Part shown: in pieces, positions 1 through 10,707 of the stretch
How positions within the stretch are numbered: the first letter of the stretch is position 1
Layout: every line of letters starts with the position of its first letter
NCBI RefSeq assembly: GCF_000002235.5
Contig: NW_022145532.1
Span: 372,001 to 436,000 of the forward strand
DNA: 64,000 nucleotides
Source of the DNA: Strongylocentrotus purpuratus
Taxonomy: Eukaryota > Echinodermata > Echinoidea > Camarodonta > Strongylocentrotidae
Direction of reading: 5' to 3'
Program-made: the position numbers and the translations under genes
The notes under the pieces: generated by a model
Database searches by the model: none
Told to the model about the DNA's origin: nothing
The model's input: only the letters and a program-made list of their open reading frames with translations

Positions 1-240
1 CTGCCTTTCTTTATTTTTATACCACTTTCTGGCTGGTATTTATGAATTGCTTCCATTAATTATCATCAGGATGGCTACTGGAAATGAAAGAGCAAGTCAT
101 AGTAAAAATACTTTGAACCTCCTGTGAGAAAGAAAACAGTATGGGAATTAAGTATAAAGCAAGTTCATAATGTGGTTATAAATAATTGCCCAGATGTATA
201 CAAAACAAGATAGTGACAAGCAGTGTTATGTAAGGGGGAA
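1..240. other. Non-coding, probable zwilch intron
   Basis: AT-rich sequence with no recognisable exon, repeat or RNA. Because the first zwilch exon seen here begins in mid-protein, this stretch most likely lies inside an upstream intron of that gene. The 3' end of the antisense LINE may reach into its last bases. Confidence 0.5.
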
Positions 241-375
241 CAAAAAGACTCCGGGTCCACCATGAATAGGCATTGTCTAGTGCAGGTGTCTCGGCACTAT
301 GTTGCAGTTCACTTAATCTGTCCAATTACAACTCTATACATTTACAACATAATAACTTTTGAAAGACTTACCTGG

Positions 376-1048
376 TTACCTGGTTGCCGCCGTCAGTTGC
401 TGGCGATTGGCGACCACATCTGCACATCTTCTTGTTGTCTTTCTCCATTTGTTTCTATCCTGTGCTAATCTTTTAGCTTCTGAGTATGTGAGACCTGTCC
501 ATTCTTTGATGTTATCAAACCACTGCTTTCTCTGTCTGCCTCTCTTTCTTTTTCCTTCTACTTGGCTTTCTATTATTTGTGCTGCTAAGGGGCTCCCACT
601 GCCACGCAGAATGTGTCCGAAGTACCTAGTGCTGTAACATCACGGATATCTCCAATTCCGTTTAACCGCCTGTCAAAACCGGACGGTTTTCGGTTAAACG
701 ATTTATTAAAAATCCGTGTGAAAAAGCTGGAAGGTAATTTAACTGAAGGCGCCGATTTGTGCTTGTGAACTAGTCACAAATAATAGTAACAATGTCGTTT
801 TAGAATAATGTGTAAGATCATTAAAGTAAATTAAAAACAGTAGAGGACCTAGGATAGAACCTTGTGGTACACCATGTGTTAAACTTGGATGAATATATAT
901 TGAGATCTATTACAAAGATTACTTTCAAACCAAGATGACAGACAAATTGGAGTGTTGTTCTAGTTTCCAAGTGGTAAGTCATCACATCGATTACTGAGCT
1001 GGGAGACATTGCCAGACATAGTGCCAGGTGGAGGGGCATAAATCGAAA

Positions 1049-1081
<33 letters not shown>

Positions 1082-4052
1082 CGGGAAAACGAAACCGTCC
1101 AATTGAAAACGGAATCCGCCATGGGCGGTCGGATACCGGACGGTTAAACGTTTGACTACAGCACTAGAAGTACCCCATCTTGAGGCGGGCCACTTTTCCA
1201 AGGAGATCTCTTTCTGTGTTTAGTTCTTGTAGGACACTGAGATTGGTTCTTTTGTCCTTCCCGCTGATCTTGAGCATTCTCCTCCAGAACCACATTTCTG
1301 CTGCCATGATGCGATTTTCATCGGCTTTGAGCAGTGTCCAGCTTTCAGCACCATAAAGTAAAGCACTCCAAACCAGGGTTTTGACCAGTTTTATTTTCAG
1401 GCCGGTTGAGATGTTCCTGTCATTCCAAAGTACATGCAGGTCAACCATTCTCTTCTTCGCTATAGCTATTCTGATCTTTATATCAGTGGTACAGCTGGCA
1501 TTGCTGTTCTTTGTAGATCCAAGATATTTGAAGCTTTCCACTTCTTTGACTGTTTCCCCTTCGATCTGGATGCTGCGATCGGTATCTGAGGTTTTACCAG
1601 CAACTAGGAGTTTGGTCTTTTTAACATTTAGATGTAAGTTGAGTTTCTTGCCGGCATTGTTTACTGCATGTGTGAGACTTACAATTCCATCTTTGGAAGA
1701 TTCAATAAGTGCTGTGTCGTCAGCATATCTGAGATTTGAGATGTTTTTGCCACCAAATTTAATGCCGTAGTGCGCAACATCTGCTTCCCTCATCCCACTT
1801 TCCGTGTATGTGACGAAGAGGTATGGTGATAAGATGCAGCCCTGTCTTGCACCTTTTCCTACCTCAAACTCTTCAGTGTGTTCACCATCCCAACGGATTT
1901 TAGCTTTTTGGTTTACATAGAGAGATTGGATTAAAGTGACGAGGTGCTTAGGGAAGCCCATATCTAAGAAGATGGAGAAAAGTTTGTTGTGGCTTACAGA
2001 ATCAAACGCCTTTGAATAGTCTATGAACATAATAAAAGCTTGTTGATCCATGGCAATCACCTTCTCAAGTAAAACTTGCAAACATACAAGCATGTCCCTG
2101 GTCCCTCTGCCTTTTCTGTAGGCAGCCTGGTCTTCTGGTTGCTCTTGTTCTATCTTTTGTTTCATCCTGTTAACAATTATCACGAGTAAGATTTTGCTGG
2201 TGTGACTGATAAGGGCAATAGTCCTGTAGTTTGAGCACAGTTTTTGATCTCCAGTTTTAAACAGAACAACAAATTCCTGTATCTTCCATTCATCTGGCCA
2301 ATGGCAAGAAGTCCAAATGCTCGCACACAATTTGTGGAGAAATTTGATACCATATGGTCCTGTAGCTTTCACCAGTTCGGCTGGTATTCCGTCAATTCCT
2401 GGTGCCTTCCCTGCTCTGAGCTTCTTCACCGCGTGTTCAACTTCTGAAAGAAGTGGCACTGGTTCTTGTTCCATTGTAGGGACCTTCTCTTCTTTTTGTG
2501 GACTCTCATCAATTGGTCTTTTGAAAAGCTCAGTTCCATATTCTTTCCAGCGGTCCATTATGTTTTTCCTCTGATCTAAAATGATGCCGTTCTTGTCTTT
2601 TATGCATGATTGTTGTGCTTCTCTGGGGTTGGTCTTGATCGATTTGATAGCTGAGTACATTTCTTTGGCTTTACCAGCTATGTTGAAATCGTTCACTTCC
2701 CTGCATCTTTCTTCCAACCAGTATGCTTTATCCTTCCTTATTTTTCTTTGGATTTCTGATCTTAGATTCTTGTACCTTTCTTCCTTGGCTTTTGTACCTT
2801 TATCCCGTCTTAATCTGCTCTTCTCTTCAGCTAGTAAGAGGACTTCATTACTAATCCAGGGCTTCTTAGCACGTCTTGTTGCTTTACCAAGGGTTGTTTC
2901 AGCAGATTCTTTAAGTACTGTTTTGTAGACTGTCCATAAAGTTTCTGATGAAACTTCTGTGTTAGCTTCTACTTCCGATAGATTCTTCTTGAATTTGGCT
3001 TCTGATGAGTTCAAAAAAGACTGTAGAGTTTTGAGGTCTTCAAGTGATTTGACATTCAGTCTTCTTGATTTTGGTATCTTGCTGATTTTAGACAGTTTGA
3101 TTTGCATCTTTGCGACTAACAGTATATGGTCCGTATCACAGTCTGCTCCTGGGAAAGTTTTGGCGTCTTTGATGCTTGACTTCCACCTGCGCCTGATCAA
3201 GATGTAGTCGATTTGGTTCCTATACCTGTCCCCAGGAGATTTCCAAGTGTATAGATTCCTCTTGTGGTGGTCAAACGTTGTGTTTGTTATAATAAGGTTA
3301 TTGACATGACAGAATTCTGCTAATTTATCTCCACTCTCGTTTCTACTGCCAAGGCCAAATTTGCCTACTCCACACCTGATGTCTTCACCTTTTCCAATCT
3401 TAGCATTGAAGTCTCCCATGATTAGTAGTGTGTCACCACTGTTTACTTTATCCACAGTTGTTTGTAGTAGGCCATAAAACTGTTCTATAGTGTTCATGTC
3501 ATGTGTTGATGTGGGAGCATAGACCTGTATGATGGTGAGGTGTTTTGGTTTTGCTGTCAGTCTTACCATCACAATTCTCTCTGAGACTGGGGTGTATGCA
3601 TCCAGTGCATTTCTGGCTTCGTCTGTGAGTAAGATGGCTACACCACTTTCACTTTTGCCGCTATCCTTTCCTGAGAAGACAATAGTGGTGTCTCTGTCTG
3701 GTTTGAGTACTCCTTCTCCTTTCCATCTGGTTTCGCTTAGTCCAACTATGTTTAGTTTCATACTTTGTAGTTCTTTTATCAGGAGTTCCAGTTTTCCTAA
3801 CTGGTTCATTGTTCTCACATTCCAGGTGCCTAAACGTAGCACTTGCTTCTTCTTGCATAGGTTAAAAACAGACGGGATTGACGTCCTGCCATCAGATGAT
3901 ATCCTTTCCGAGGCGGAGTTTGGGGTACCACCGTCATGGGCATATCTTGTCGCTGTCGCCTCCTCTTCCCCAGTAGCATTACGGGTGGGCACCCTGGGGG
4001 TCTCAACTTCCACCTGAAAAGGCTTGTTTCTCTTATTCAGTCTGTGCGTCAT
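376..4052 (-). CDS. RTE endonuclease-reverse transcriptase ORF, interrupted by an insertion
   Basis: Encodes the LINE protein that nicks target DNA and reverse-transcribes the element RNA. The endonuclease comes first, with GTWNVRTM at about residues 75-82, GLSETRW, VYAPTS, GDFNAKIG near 213 and a TDH catalytic histidine motif near 307. The RT follows, with FIDYSKAFD near 677, ARQGCILSP and RYADD near 773. The frame is open for 962 codons to 1167, then stops inside the inserted element. Beyond the insertion the same frame resumes (GHILRGSG, then a basic KRKRGRQRKQW segment) and ends at a TAA at 376-378. Without the insertion and one target copy the ORF would be about 1042 codons, the usual size for RTE. 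ORFs on the opposite strand here are shadows. Confidence 0.9.
627..1166. mobile_element. Non-autonomous hAT-like transposon inside the RTE ORF
   Basis: A 540-bp element bounded by the short inverted ends TAGTGCTGTA and TACAGCACTA and flanked by a perfect 8-bp duplication, GAAGTACC, at 619-626 and 1167-1174. An 8-bp target duplication is the hAT hallmark. Subterminal sequence at both ends is rich in variants of CCGTTTAACCG / CGGTTAAACG. There is no transposase. The middle holds a reverse-transcriptase fragment shared with another hAT-like element at 10708-11445, and a run of about 30 A at 1052-1080. Confidence 0.9.
815..1053 (-). pseudogene. Reverse-transcriptase fragment of a CR1/Jockey-type LINE, within the hAT-like element
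   Basis: Read on the minus strand, one frame gives SSWFESNLCNRSQY and another GVPQGSILGPLLFLIYFNDLTH. These match the typical WFxSYLSNR and GVPQGSxLGPLLF blocks of CR1/L2/Jockey-group reverse transcriptases and are unlike the RTE RT around it. An internal deletion separates the two blocks relative to the copy at 10917-11188. The fragment is a broken piece of RT carried as cargo. Confidence 0.75.
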
Positions 4053-4423
4053 GTGGTATTCTCGGGAAAATTTACGACAGTGGGTTCCCGTTACCTTCTT
4101 GTCAACCCTGGTCTGTTCGTCCCCATTGAAATCAATGGGTTAACAACCCCCACCACGAGAAGGTGGACCAGGACGCTTGCCTGTATCTCACAAGTCGGTT
4201 GACCCCTCACTTAGCATGCTATTTCTGCATGCATAAAGCTACCAGGGCCAGTCTCCTTCTTGTATGGTCCATCACCAACAACAGTGATAAGAGACATAGG
4301 CTTATAGGGGCCCACCTTAAAGACTTAAGTCCACACATTGAAACCTCAGAAACATAATGAACAGACTATGTTTGACCATCAGGCCAAATTTCAGCCTAAT
4401 CTGAAAATCTCTTCATAGTAAGG

Positions 4424-4590
4424 ATATATTGACTGCTTTGAGAGGCATAGTGGTTTCTATAGGGTCAAGGGAAACTCACAACCTGCTATGACCCCAAGGC
4501 GCTTGCGCCGCGGGGTCATAGCAGGTTGTGAGTTTCCCGAGACCCTATAGAAACAACTATGCCTCGAATATTAAAAGCAGTCAATATATA
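4424..4590. repeat. Long near-perfect palindrome (foldback repeat)
   Basis: Two arms of about 70 and 80 nt (4424-4495 and 4511-4590) are inverse complements with only a few mismatches and one short indel. They are separated by a 15-nt centre that is itself self-complementary (GGCGC-TT-GCGCC). The arms share words such as TTTCTATAGGGTC and ACAACCTGCTATGACCCC. Such a sequence would form a hairpin of about 165 nt in single-stranded DNA or RNA. It may be a foldback element or a terminal hairpin of a larger transposon; I recognise no named family. Confidence 0.85.
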
Positions 4591-4630
4591 TTTTATATAC
4601 CGAAAAAAAGGAAAATGTTGACTCACCCAT

Positions 4631-4864
4631 TTAGGTTTCCATCTCTTTGAGGTCATGAATATTAACACCAACATTGTCCAGGTCTGCATTCGGAAGTCTG
4701 TTTACATCTCCGAGGTCCGTATTGACATTTCGCAAGAACTCTTCAAATATTTTAATGCCGTATTTTACTGCATACTTCGTATTTTTGCTATCAGCAGAAT
4801 CGATTAAGTCTTGCAGCTGAATGTCATCCATAAGTTGAAATCTTGGCATAGCTGTGTCCTCCAT
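4631..4864 (-). CDS. 77-aa ORF resembling the N-terminus of Crypton-derived DUF3504 proteins
   Basis: Starts MEDTAMPRFQLMDDIQLQDL and continues with DSKNTKYAVKYGIKIFEEFL. A short L..LI segment, then D.KNTK..VK....IF.EFL, is the pattern I associate with the helical N-terminal domain of ZMYM/QRICH1/KIAA1958-like proteins and Crypton tyrosine recombinases common in marine invertebrates. The frame ends in TAA a few bases before a good splice-donor sequence (GGTGAGT on the minus strand). It may therefore be a broken first exon or a genuinely short ORF. No recombinase core is present nearby. The family assignment is from memory of sequence style and is tentative; the ORF itself is clear. Confidence 0.35.
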   Translation of the reverse strand: MEDTAMPRFQLMDDIQLQDLIDSADSKNTKYAVKYGIKIFEEFLRNVNTDLGDVNRLPNADLDNVGVNIHDLKEMET

Positions 4865-5110
4865 TTTGCCTCTTTATTGACAAAAAATTGGAAACAAAAA
4901 ACCCCAGTATTTTGCGATCGAGACTAGTACACAAAATGGCGATCGGTCGTCTGCGCTGCGTGGATTGGTAGATTCGTCGCCTGAATGCAGCGACCAAAAT
5001 CGAATTGCACTCAAACACCGTTAACGGTATTGCGCATCGGTCATTGCACAAAAGAAACTTATACGGTAACACGTAAACCAAAATGGGGATCGCAGCAAAA
5101 TGACGTCACG
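4865..5110 (-). promoter_or_regulatory. Promoter-like region upstream of the 77-aa ORF
   Basis: A CpG-richer stretch unlike its AT-rich surroundings. It contains an ATGGCG YY1-type motif near 4937, a perfect CRE palindrome TGACGTCA at 5101-5108, and several GCGATCG/GCGCTGCG words. It lies immediately upstream of the minus-strand ORF at 4631-4864, which suggests it is that element's promoter. No TATA box is evident. Confidence 0.35.
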
Positions 5111-6102
5111 TTTCACAGCCATGGAAAAAGTGCTATGAAAAATGGATATAAACCGGTAGAGCCGGGAAAAATGACTATGAATTTCAATTAGCGGGCATGG
5201 TTAAGAACATGACTGCATTTTCAACCAATCAGAAGACAGGATTAGTAAAGAATCTTAAAATGAGGTATATAATGGTTGCTATGGCCTTTTGATTCACCCT
5301 TCTATTGATTACCCTGTGGTTTGCTTGCTCCGCATGCTTGAATAGCCCCAAACTTTAAAGCTCTCTTTCTCACAATTTAATACCAGTAACCTCCCTCACC
5401 AGCTCTTTTCATTCACTAAATTGAAAGGGTTAGGAAGCTTCAATTTGGACAAGTAATATACCATTTTAATGAGGAGAACTTCTTCTTTCATAATCAGATG
5501 AAATCAGGAAAATAATTTTTTGCAACTTTTTGTTGGTTTTGTGGTGCCGGGTCACATATATGCTAGTGAAATCCTTGCTTGTGATTGGTTATCAGCAGAT
5601 TTGTCACTGACTTTTGTCATTTGTCATTGAAAAAAGGCTTTGAAAAAGGGGTCGCTGATCTTTAAGAAACAGATGATTCTAGTATTAAGAAAGAAGGCTT
5701 TCTTATTGATGTCGTCCACGAAAGCAATTGGTTATATTGATTCCATTACAGAATCAAAGATTTCAAAATAGAAAGTATTACACATGTCAAAGTTGGTGCC
5801 CATAAACAGAATCAATGCTGTTTGAATTATCATACAAATACAATGGAACATAATATGACTATGATTTCATTAGCATTACTTTTAATAAGTTAGAATGCTA
5901 ATCCATTCCAAATTGTTGTTGGATACATCAATTTTGTCAATTTCAGGTACAAGTAACCATCTCTTCTGTGCAAAATGACTTCAGTTATGATTCTTCACAC
6001 AAGTTTGTGTGTGTATAAACATTACAGGAACCAGCTACCATTTCAAACATTGCAATATTTTCATTTTAATCAATTTCTTTTCTTTTTATTTTAATAATTT
6101 AG
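5111..6102. other. Intronic sequence without recognised features
   Basis: AT-rich sequence leading to the zwilch acceptor at 6101-6102. I see no exon, RNA or clear repeat in it. Just before the exon there is a long T-rich tract suitable as a polypyrimidine tract. Confidence 0.5.
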
Positions 6103-6294
6103 AGAAAGACTGGAGACGACGCTGATGATTTGGATGCCCAGCTTTGTTGGAAGGCAGCGTTTGATAGAAGCGATTTAGACTTCACTGAACGGCTCTGGAA
6201 TATCCTCCGGAATAATGCAACATGTTATGAAGATATCACTACAGCCTTCAGCATGGTGATCAATGAACTTAACAGAGGACAGATACAGCCAATG
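6103..6294 (+). CDS. zwilch: zwilch, first of six exons in the window
   Basis: Encodes part of Zwilch, a subunit of the ROD-Zwilch-ZW10 (RZZ) complex. That complex coats unattached kinetochores and recruits Spindly/dynein and Mad1-Mad2 for the spindle checkpoint. The 64 codons run RKTGDDADDLDAQLCWKAAF to NRGQIQPM. The segment RSDLDFTERLW matches RSDLDFAEQLW of human ZWILCH, and RGQIQP matches RGDIQP (human sequence recalled from memory). The acceptor is TTTAG at 6098-6102 after a T-rich tract; the donor GTGAGT starts at 6295. The exon starts and ends in phase 0. An acceptor two bases later would break the frame. The missing N-terminal half must lie upstream of the window, so the preceding intron exceeds 6.1 kb and contains the antisense LINE. 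Confidence 0.95.
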
Positions 6295-6636
6295 GTGAGT
6301 GTAAAAACCATTTATTTTATGTTTTACAGTTCCTTCTGAATATGTTCACCCTTTTTACACAAATTTAATAAAGCAGGTGTTTTTGATGAAGCAGAAACAA
6401 ATTCTCTGTTTTTGTTGTGTTTTGCTTTGTGCTGTGTTTCTTGTTTTGTTTTAATTTGGTTTATGTTATACTATCTTTTGTTTATTGTTTAGGATATGCA
6501 TGAAACAAAACATTTCTTCTCAGAAAGTGTTGTCACAGGTTTGTAAAACTGGGATGCGGAGGAAAGGAGCAATATGAAATCTGAGGGTTAAAAACTTTCC
6601 ACTCAAATAATCTCATGATGATTGTGATCGATGATT

Positions 6637-6824
6637 GTTGACTGCTAAGAAAGCATGTATATGCTTGTAAGTAAACAATCAGGGAACCGACAGCTTAAAG
6701 TCCTCTCCGAGGGACTTGGTAATGATGATTAATGCCTTACCAAAGGCCACAAGCGCATTGACTTGGTTTTGAATCTGGAACCTCTCCAGAGACCACTGCT
6801 CTACCATTGAGCCATCGCGCCTCT
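6637..6824 (-). repeat. tRNA-derived SINE (same family as 21985-22180)
   Basis: On the minus strand it begins GGCGCGATGGCTCAATGGTA, a tRNA-like A box, followed by a B-box-like TTCAAAACC. The non-tRNA body carries CCTTTGGTAAGGCATTAA and a GAGAGGAC segment. The copy at 21985-22180 has the same order and near-identical body words. It lies in the intron between the first two zwilch exons, antisense to the gene. The tail ends near TTTCTTAGCAGTCAA. Confidence 0.85.
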
Positions 6825-6923
6825 TCTGAAGGATAATAATGTTTCAGATTTTTATGTCATTTCACCCATGATAGTATGAAATTGTTAAAGAACTTTGTTT
6901 GTTTATTCTCTATTTCGTATCAG

Positions 6924-7077
6924 GTTCACAGAAGTAATCAGACTACATTAGCCCAAGAGCTCCGGATGTTGTACGAAGACCCAGCCCATATGTTCAGTCT
7001 AAATCATTCTCCAATGACTCACCTTGTGGAGATAGCCATTGATAAGATTCAGAGAGACTATACAAACTTCTTCTTAG
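6924..7077 (+). CDS. zwilch: zwilch, second exon in window
   Basis: Codes for VHRSNQTTLAQELRMLYED through IDKIQRDYTNFFL. It follows QPM of the previous exon without loss of frame and corresponds to LHSGSNSLLSKLIHQSY...LEIGLDKLKKDYISFF of human ZWILCH. The acceptor is CAG at 6921-6923 and the donor GTAGGC at 7078. The exon starts in phase 0 and leaves one base (G) for the next. The intron before it is 629 nt and contains an antisense SINE. Confidence 0.95.
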
Positions 7078-7104
7078 GTAGGCCTATCATGAATGTATAA
7101 GTGT

Positions 7105-7300
7105 TGTAGACCTGGGCCCCATCTTAGAAAGAGTTGCAATTGATCCTAATCAATCCCAAGTCCTACAATCAATCACAAGTTTGCAATCTCCTATCTCTTA
7201 TGTACATAGTCAAGATTGATATCAACGCTTTGGGCCCATAACACAAAGCTTACTAATTGATCAATGGATTGTACATAGTGATCAATTGCAAATAGCAATC
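7105..7300. repeat. Diverged interspersed repeat of the GGGCCC-ended type
   Basis: Contains CTGGGCCCCATCTTAGAAAG, then several ATCAATC/GATTGATC words, and a second TTGGGCCCATAACACAAAG block further on. The two GGGCCC blocks in a body rich in self-complementary GATTGATC words suggest an old MITE or two adjoining fragments. I could not define ends or a target duplication. Confidence 0.4.
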
Positions 7301-7955
7301 AGGTGCCTTAAAAAAAATCTTTGTGATTAAATACAGCATCCTGATTTTTTTCAAAGGTTTTATAGATGGTAGAAGAAGCTCATAGCACACAATGTATATT
7401 CCCAAATGGGTTAGGAACGTATAATGGTATGGTTATTATTATTAATATTTTATTTGGCAATAAAGAAAATACAGAAGTCAGAAAACAGACAATGGAGAAC
7501 TTGAGAATTGAGAATACAACCGCTGGAACACAAGGGACAGAAAAGGTTATCCTAATAACTGTGGCAAAATGCTTTTTGTCCCAGATCCAGTGGTTTAAAA
7601 ATTAAGTTCTTTTCATAAATGATCAATAATAAAAAAAAAAATATATATATATATTTATCTTTACTTTAGTTTGGTTTCAAGGTGAAATAACAAAAATACT
7701 TGAATTATCTTATTTGTATCAATTTTAAGTTGATCATATAAATTGATTTAAATTTGGTTAGTATTTCTTGGAAATGAATGAAAATTAATATTGGAAATTG
7801 TATAAATCTCTTTGTTTGTATTTATATTACTGTGATTGTTTCAAGATTTAGATATGTATAAAGAGTGGAATGGACATGGGGAAAAAAGGATGAGTATTAA
7901 AAAAAAGGGAATAGCTGGACGAATACTATAAAATATTTCCATTTTCTCCCTGCAG

Positions 7956-8127
7956 CCAAGAAGTTGACCACCCTGTATTCCCTGGAATGGTTCGTCCAAT
8001 CAGTTGACCTCTTGACCCCGGGTGAGCTGGTCAAGAGGTTACGGAGTCTACATTGTATCTTGGAGGTTTCCATGCTAGCATCTCAATCCTTGGGTCTTCC
8101 TACCAACAATATACTCACACTCATCAG
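7956..8127 (+). CDS. zwilch: zwilch, third exon in window
   Basis: With the leftover G it reads AKKLTTLYSLEWFVQSVDLL...LHCILEVSMLASQSLGL...LTLIR. This aligns with QELASLNHLEYFIAPSVDI...LHHILEILVSCM...LFSLTQI of human ZWILCH, including the conserved LH-ILE. The acceptor CTGCAG lies at 7950-7955 after a pyrimidine tract; the donor GTAATT starts at 8128. It begins in phase 1 and ends in phase 2. The length (172 nt) keeps frame with both neighbours. Confidence 0.95.
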
Positions 8128-8377
8128 GTAATTAGCTAGGTCCCGTGGTTGTAAATGTCACTGATATGTTGATTCCTCTTTAACATTTGTCATGTGCAAG
8201 TATTTAATATACCAAAATGAGTCCAAACTGATATAGGAAGTACCGGTACTTAAATTTCAGTTAGACAACGATGATGGCAAAGAAATGCCTGAAATTATCT
8301 TTCAGCAGTTTCCATTGCATTGCGTGGACGATAAGTATAAACTCTATGAACTATTCTGTTTATCTGGACTTTCCTAC

Positions 8378-8822
8378 ATAAAATAATAATAATAGTAATA
8401 ATAATACACAACATTTATTAGGTGCTTAATACGGGTGTCTCTAAGCGCACCATTGTCTGACTGAAAATTATTAATCAAAACTTATAATAAACACACAAAT
8501 TATAAATCTGTTCTTTATTCAATAAATCATGAATATATAATAATAAAAATAGAAATGAGATCAAACATACATCAGGTCAAACATAAGATCAAACATAAAA
8601 TCAAACAAACAAGGAATAAGACAGTGTGCACCTCCTTTGACCGACTCACAACTGCTGAATATCATTCATGAATTAAAAAGGTGCGTTTTCAGCAAGGACT
8701 TAAATTGGTCAAGAGAATGAATATTATGAATATGCACAGGTAATTTATTCCAAAGGATAGGTGCATTTACTGAGAAAGCTTGATCGCCATATTTTGTAAC
8801 AGTTCATCTATGCATGTCCTTT
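8378..8822 (-). repeat. 3' end of an old LINE (5'-truncated)
   Basis: On the minus strand, 8815 down to about 8675 reads VTKYGDQAFSVNAPILWNKL and then PVHIHN...SLDQFKSLLKTHLF before a stop. That is the familiar C-terminus (APxLWNxLP...FKxxLKTxLF) of CR1/L2/Jockey-type LINE ORF2. The stop is followed by an A/T-rich 3' UTR ending in ATT trinucleotide repeats at about 8380-8405, a typical LINE tail. It sits in the zwilch intron 8128-9208, antisense to the gene. No endonuclease or RT core remains. Confidence 0.75.
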
Positions 8823-9208
8823 GCAGAAAAAATTATGTTATTGAAGCCTTTGATCAGTTGGACTGGTTAACAGAAACTGGTGAAGGGAAACAATAGATAT
8901 GTTCATTTGTTTGCAGGTTCCCTTTAATAAATGGGTTTTTCAAGGGATAACCATCAAGCTAGCTTTGTAATTACATGTGCTTCATATATGTATACAGAGA
9001 CGGTCTTCCAGGTTCTTGCTTCTTGCTTAGGAAACATCCGACTGCATTTTGTTGAGAAAATTTGCGTAATTTTGCTTAATAATACTCCTGCCACCAAAAC
9101 AACAAGCAAGAATTGATAACTAATTTCACCTAAGAAAGCAATATACTCTTTGCCCCCTTCATCTCATTATTAATATACTGCTTATTTTGTTATATTATGA
9201 TCATTTAG

Positions 9209-9304
9209 GAATGCCCTGGACTACTATCGGAATAACTCTCCTGATGTTCAGCATACATTTGTACTTCCTGTGGAGCAGACCAGTGTTGTCAGCTTGTACC
9301 AAAA
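9209..9304 (+). CDS. zwilch: zwilch, fourth exon in window
   Basis: With the two bases carried over it reads RNALDYYRNNSPDVQHTFVL and PVEQTSVVSLYQK. It matches [30 protein letters not shown] of human ZWILCH almost without gaps. The acceptor is TTTAG at 9204-9208; the donor GTAAGT starts at 9305. The exon is entered and left in phase 2. The following intron is about 15.4 kb, by far the longest in the window. Confidence 0.95.
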
Positions 9305-10707
9305 GTAAGTAGAACGTTCATTTAAACTCATCATGAAATATATCATAATTAAGAACATGGGGTAGGAAAAATGGAAAAGGCCTTCATCAATGTACTGTAG
9401 TATTATTAGTGAAGGCTCTTTACTGTAGAACATGAGGTCCCCAGTTTGATCCGTTGGTTGGTGTGTACATCTGTGGACACAGTGTTTAGTGTTATACCCA
9501 AATGTACCCCTCTCTATGTAATAGGGTAATAGGATAATTGCAGTATTAATACTGATGTGGTTACCCAGGGCAAATAAAACCAAATTATACATTATGATCA
9601 TTTGCAGGCATACTGCAGATTCTTGATAAATTTCTCTTTAGAATTAGATGAGAAAAACAAGTACCACAGTATGTAGAGAAAGGATAATGTATTCACTTAA
9701 AAGTACAAACTTCATGAACCATGCTTTCTTCATAGTAGCTGTAGAGTGGTGCTTGCGTCAGGAAGGAATCTCATTTTGCCAAGAGATTGATGAAAAGACA
9801 ATTTAAACTGATCTGAAACTTATTCTGGATAATGTGGCATATTATATATCTCACTTCCCAAACACCATTAAAAAATAAATGTATGAAGTCCCACAAAAAA
9901 AAGGAATACTGCCCTCTCCAGGAGAATCATTGTAAGGAAAATCATATTGAAGGAATGAAGTGAGCATGCCGTTAATTTGATTTTTATAAATAAATAAATA
10001 AATAAATAAAATATAGAAAATATGAGGCAAAAAAATTGTGAAATTTTAAAGAGGACAGATTAAGAACATATATTTTGTTTTGTATGTTTAGGGTTTCATA
10101 CCTGTATATTGTATATCAGTTTCAAAAATTACTTCTGTAAACAAATACCTAAGTTAGAATACAGGAAAACAAAAAAGCAGTGTGTGAGTATACAAAGTTC
10201 AATTGGAGTAACATTTATGAAAGCCTTGATATGAAATGAATTTTATTGTGATCAAATTTAATGCTAACTAATTGATCATGTCATTTATTGGGGATGATTT
10301 GACATTGTATGTCTCCACCAATATACAACTTTTTTTGTGTGTGTGTGTGATTGGTCCTCTTAAAAGTGAGATTCATTCATTTTTATTGGCATTTTTTCAT
10401 AGAATGGTTTATGTATGAATGAGATGTCGGGTGTGCTGTGATTAACCTGCATGTAAAAGGTAAAAGGTAAGGTAGGGTAGGCTGATGGTGAAAAAATTAT
10501 GATCATTTTCAAATATTCATTTAAATATAGACATCTGTTACACATTTATGCATATCAAATATGTTAGGACTGGTGGCATATATAGGTATAAACATACATG
10601 TACATGTACATTTGTATTCCTTTTGGAACCTTTGTTGCAGTATGGCTCTGTATTGGTGCTTATTTTAATGAAAATTCCCGATAGCAAATTCCTTATTATC
10701 ACACAAG

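Larger units (their letters stand above)
240..4205 (-). mobile_element. RTE-clade LINE, near full length, with a nested hAT-like element
   Basis: A minus-strand non-LTR retrotransposon. Its single ORF (4052 down to 376) carries an APE-type endonuclease followed by a reverse transcriptase, the layout of the RTE clade. The sequence upstream of the ORF (4053 to about 4205) would be the 5' UTR; the short 3' UTR runs from 375 to roughly 240. The outer limits are estimates because I could not find a convincing target-site duplication. The element lies antisense to zwilch. A 540-bp DNA element at 627-1166 interrupts it. The long open ORF points to a young insertion. Confidence 0.85.

Noticed and set aside
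1381-4017. Plus-strand frames of 65-162 codons opposite the LINE ORF
   Set aside because: Antisense shadows of the minus-strand RTE coding sequence.
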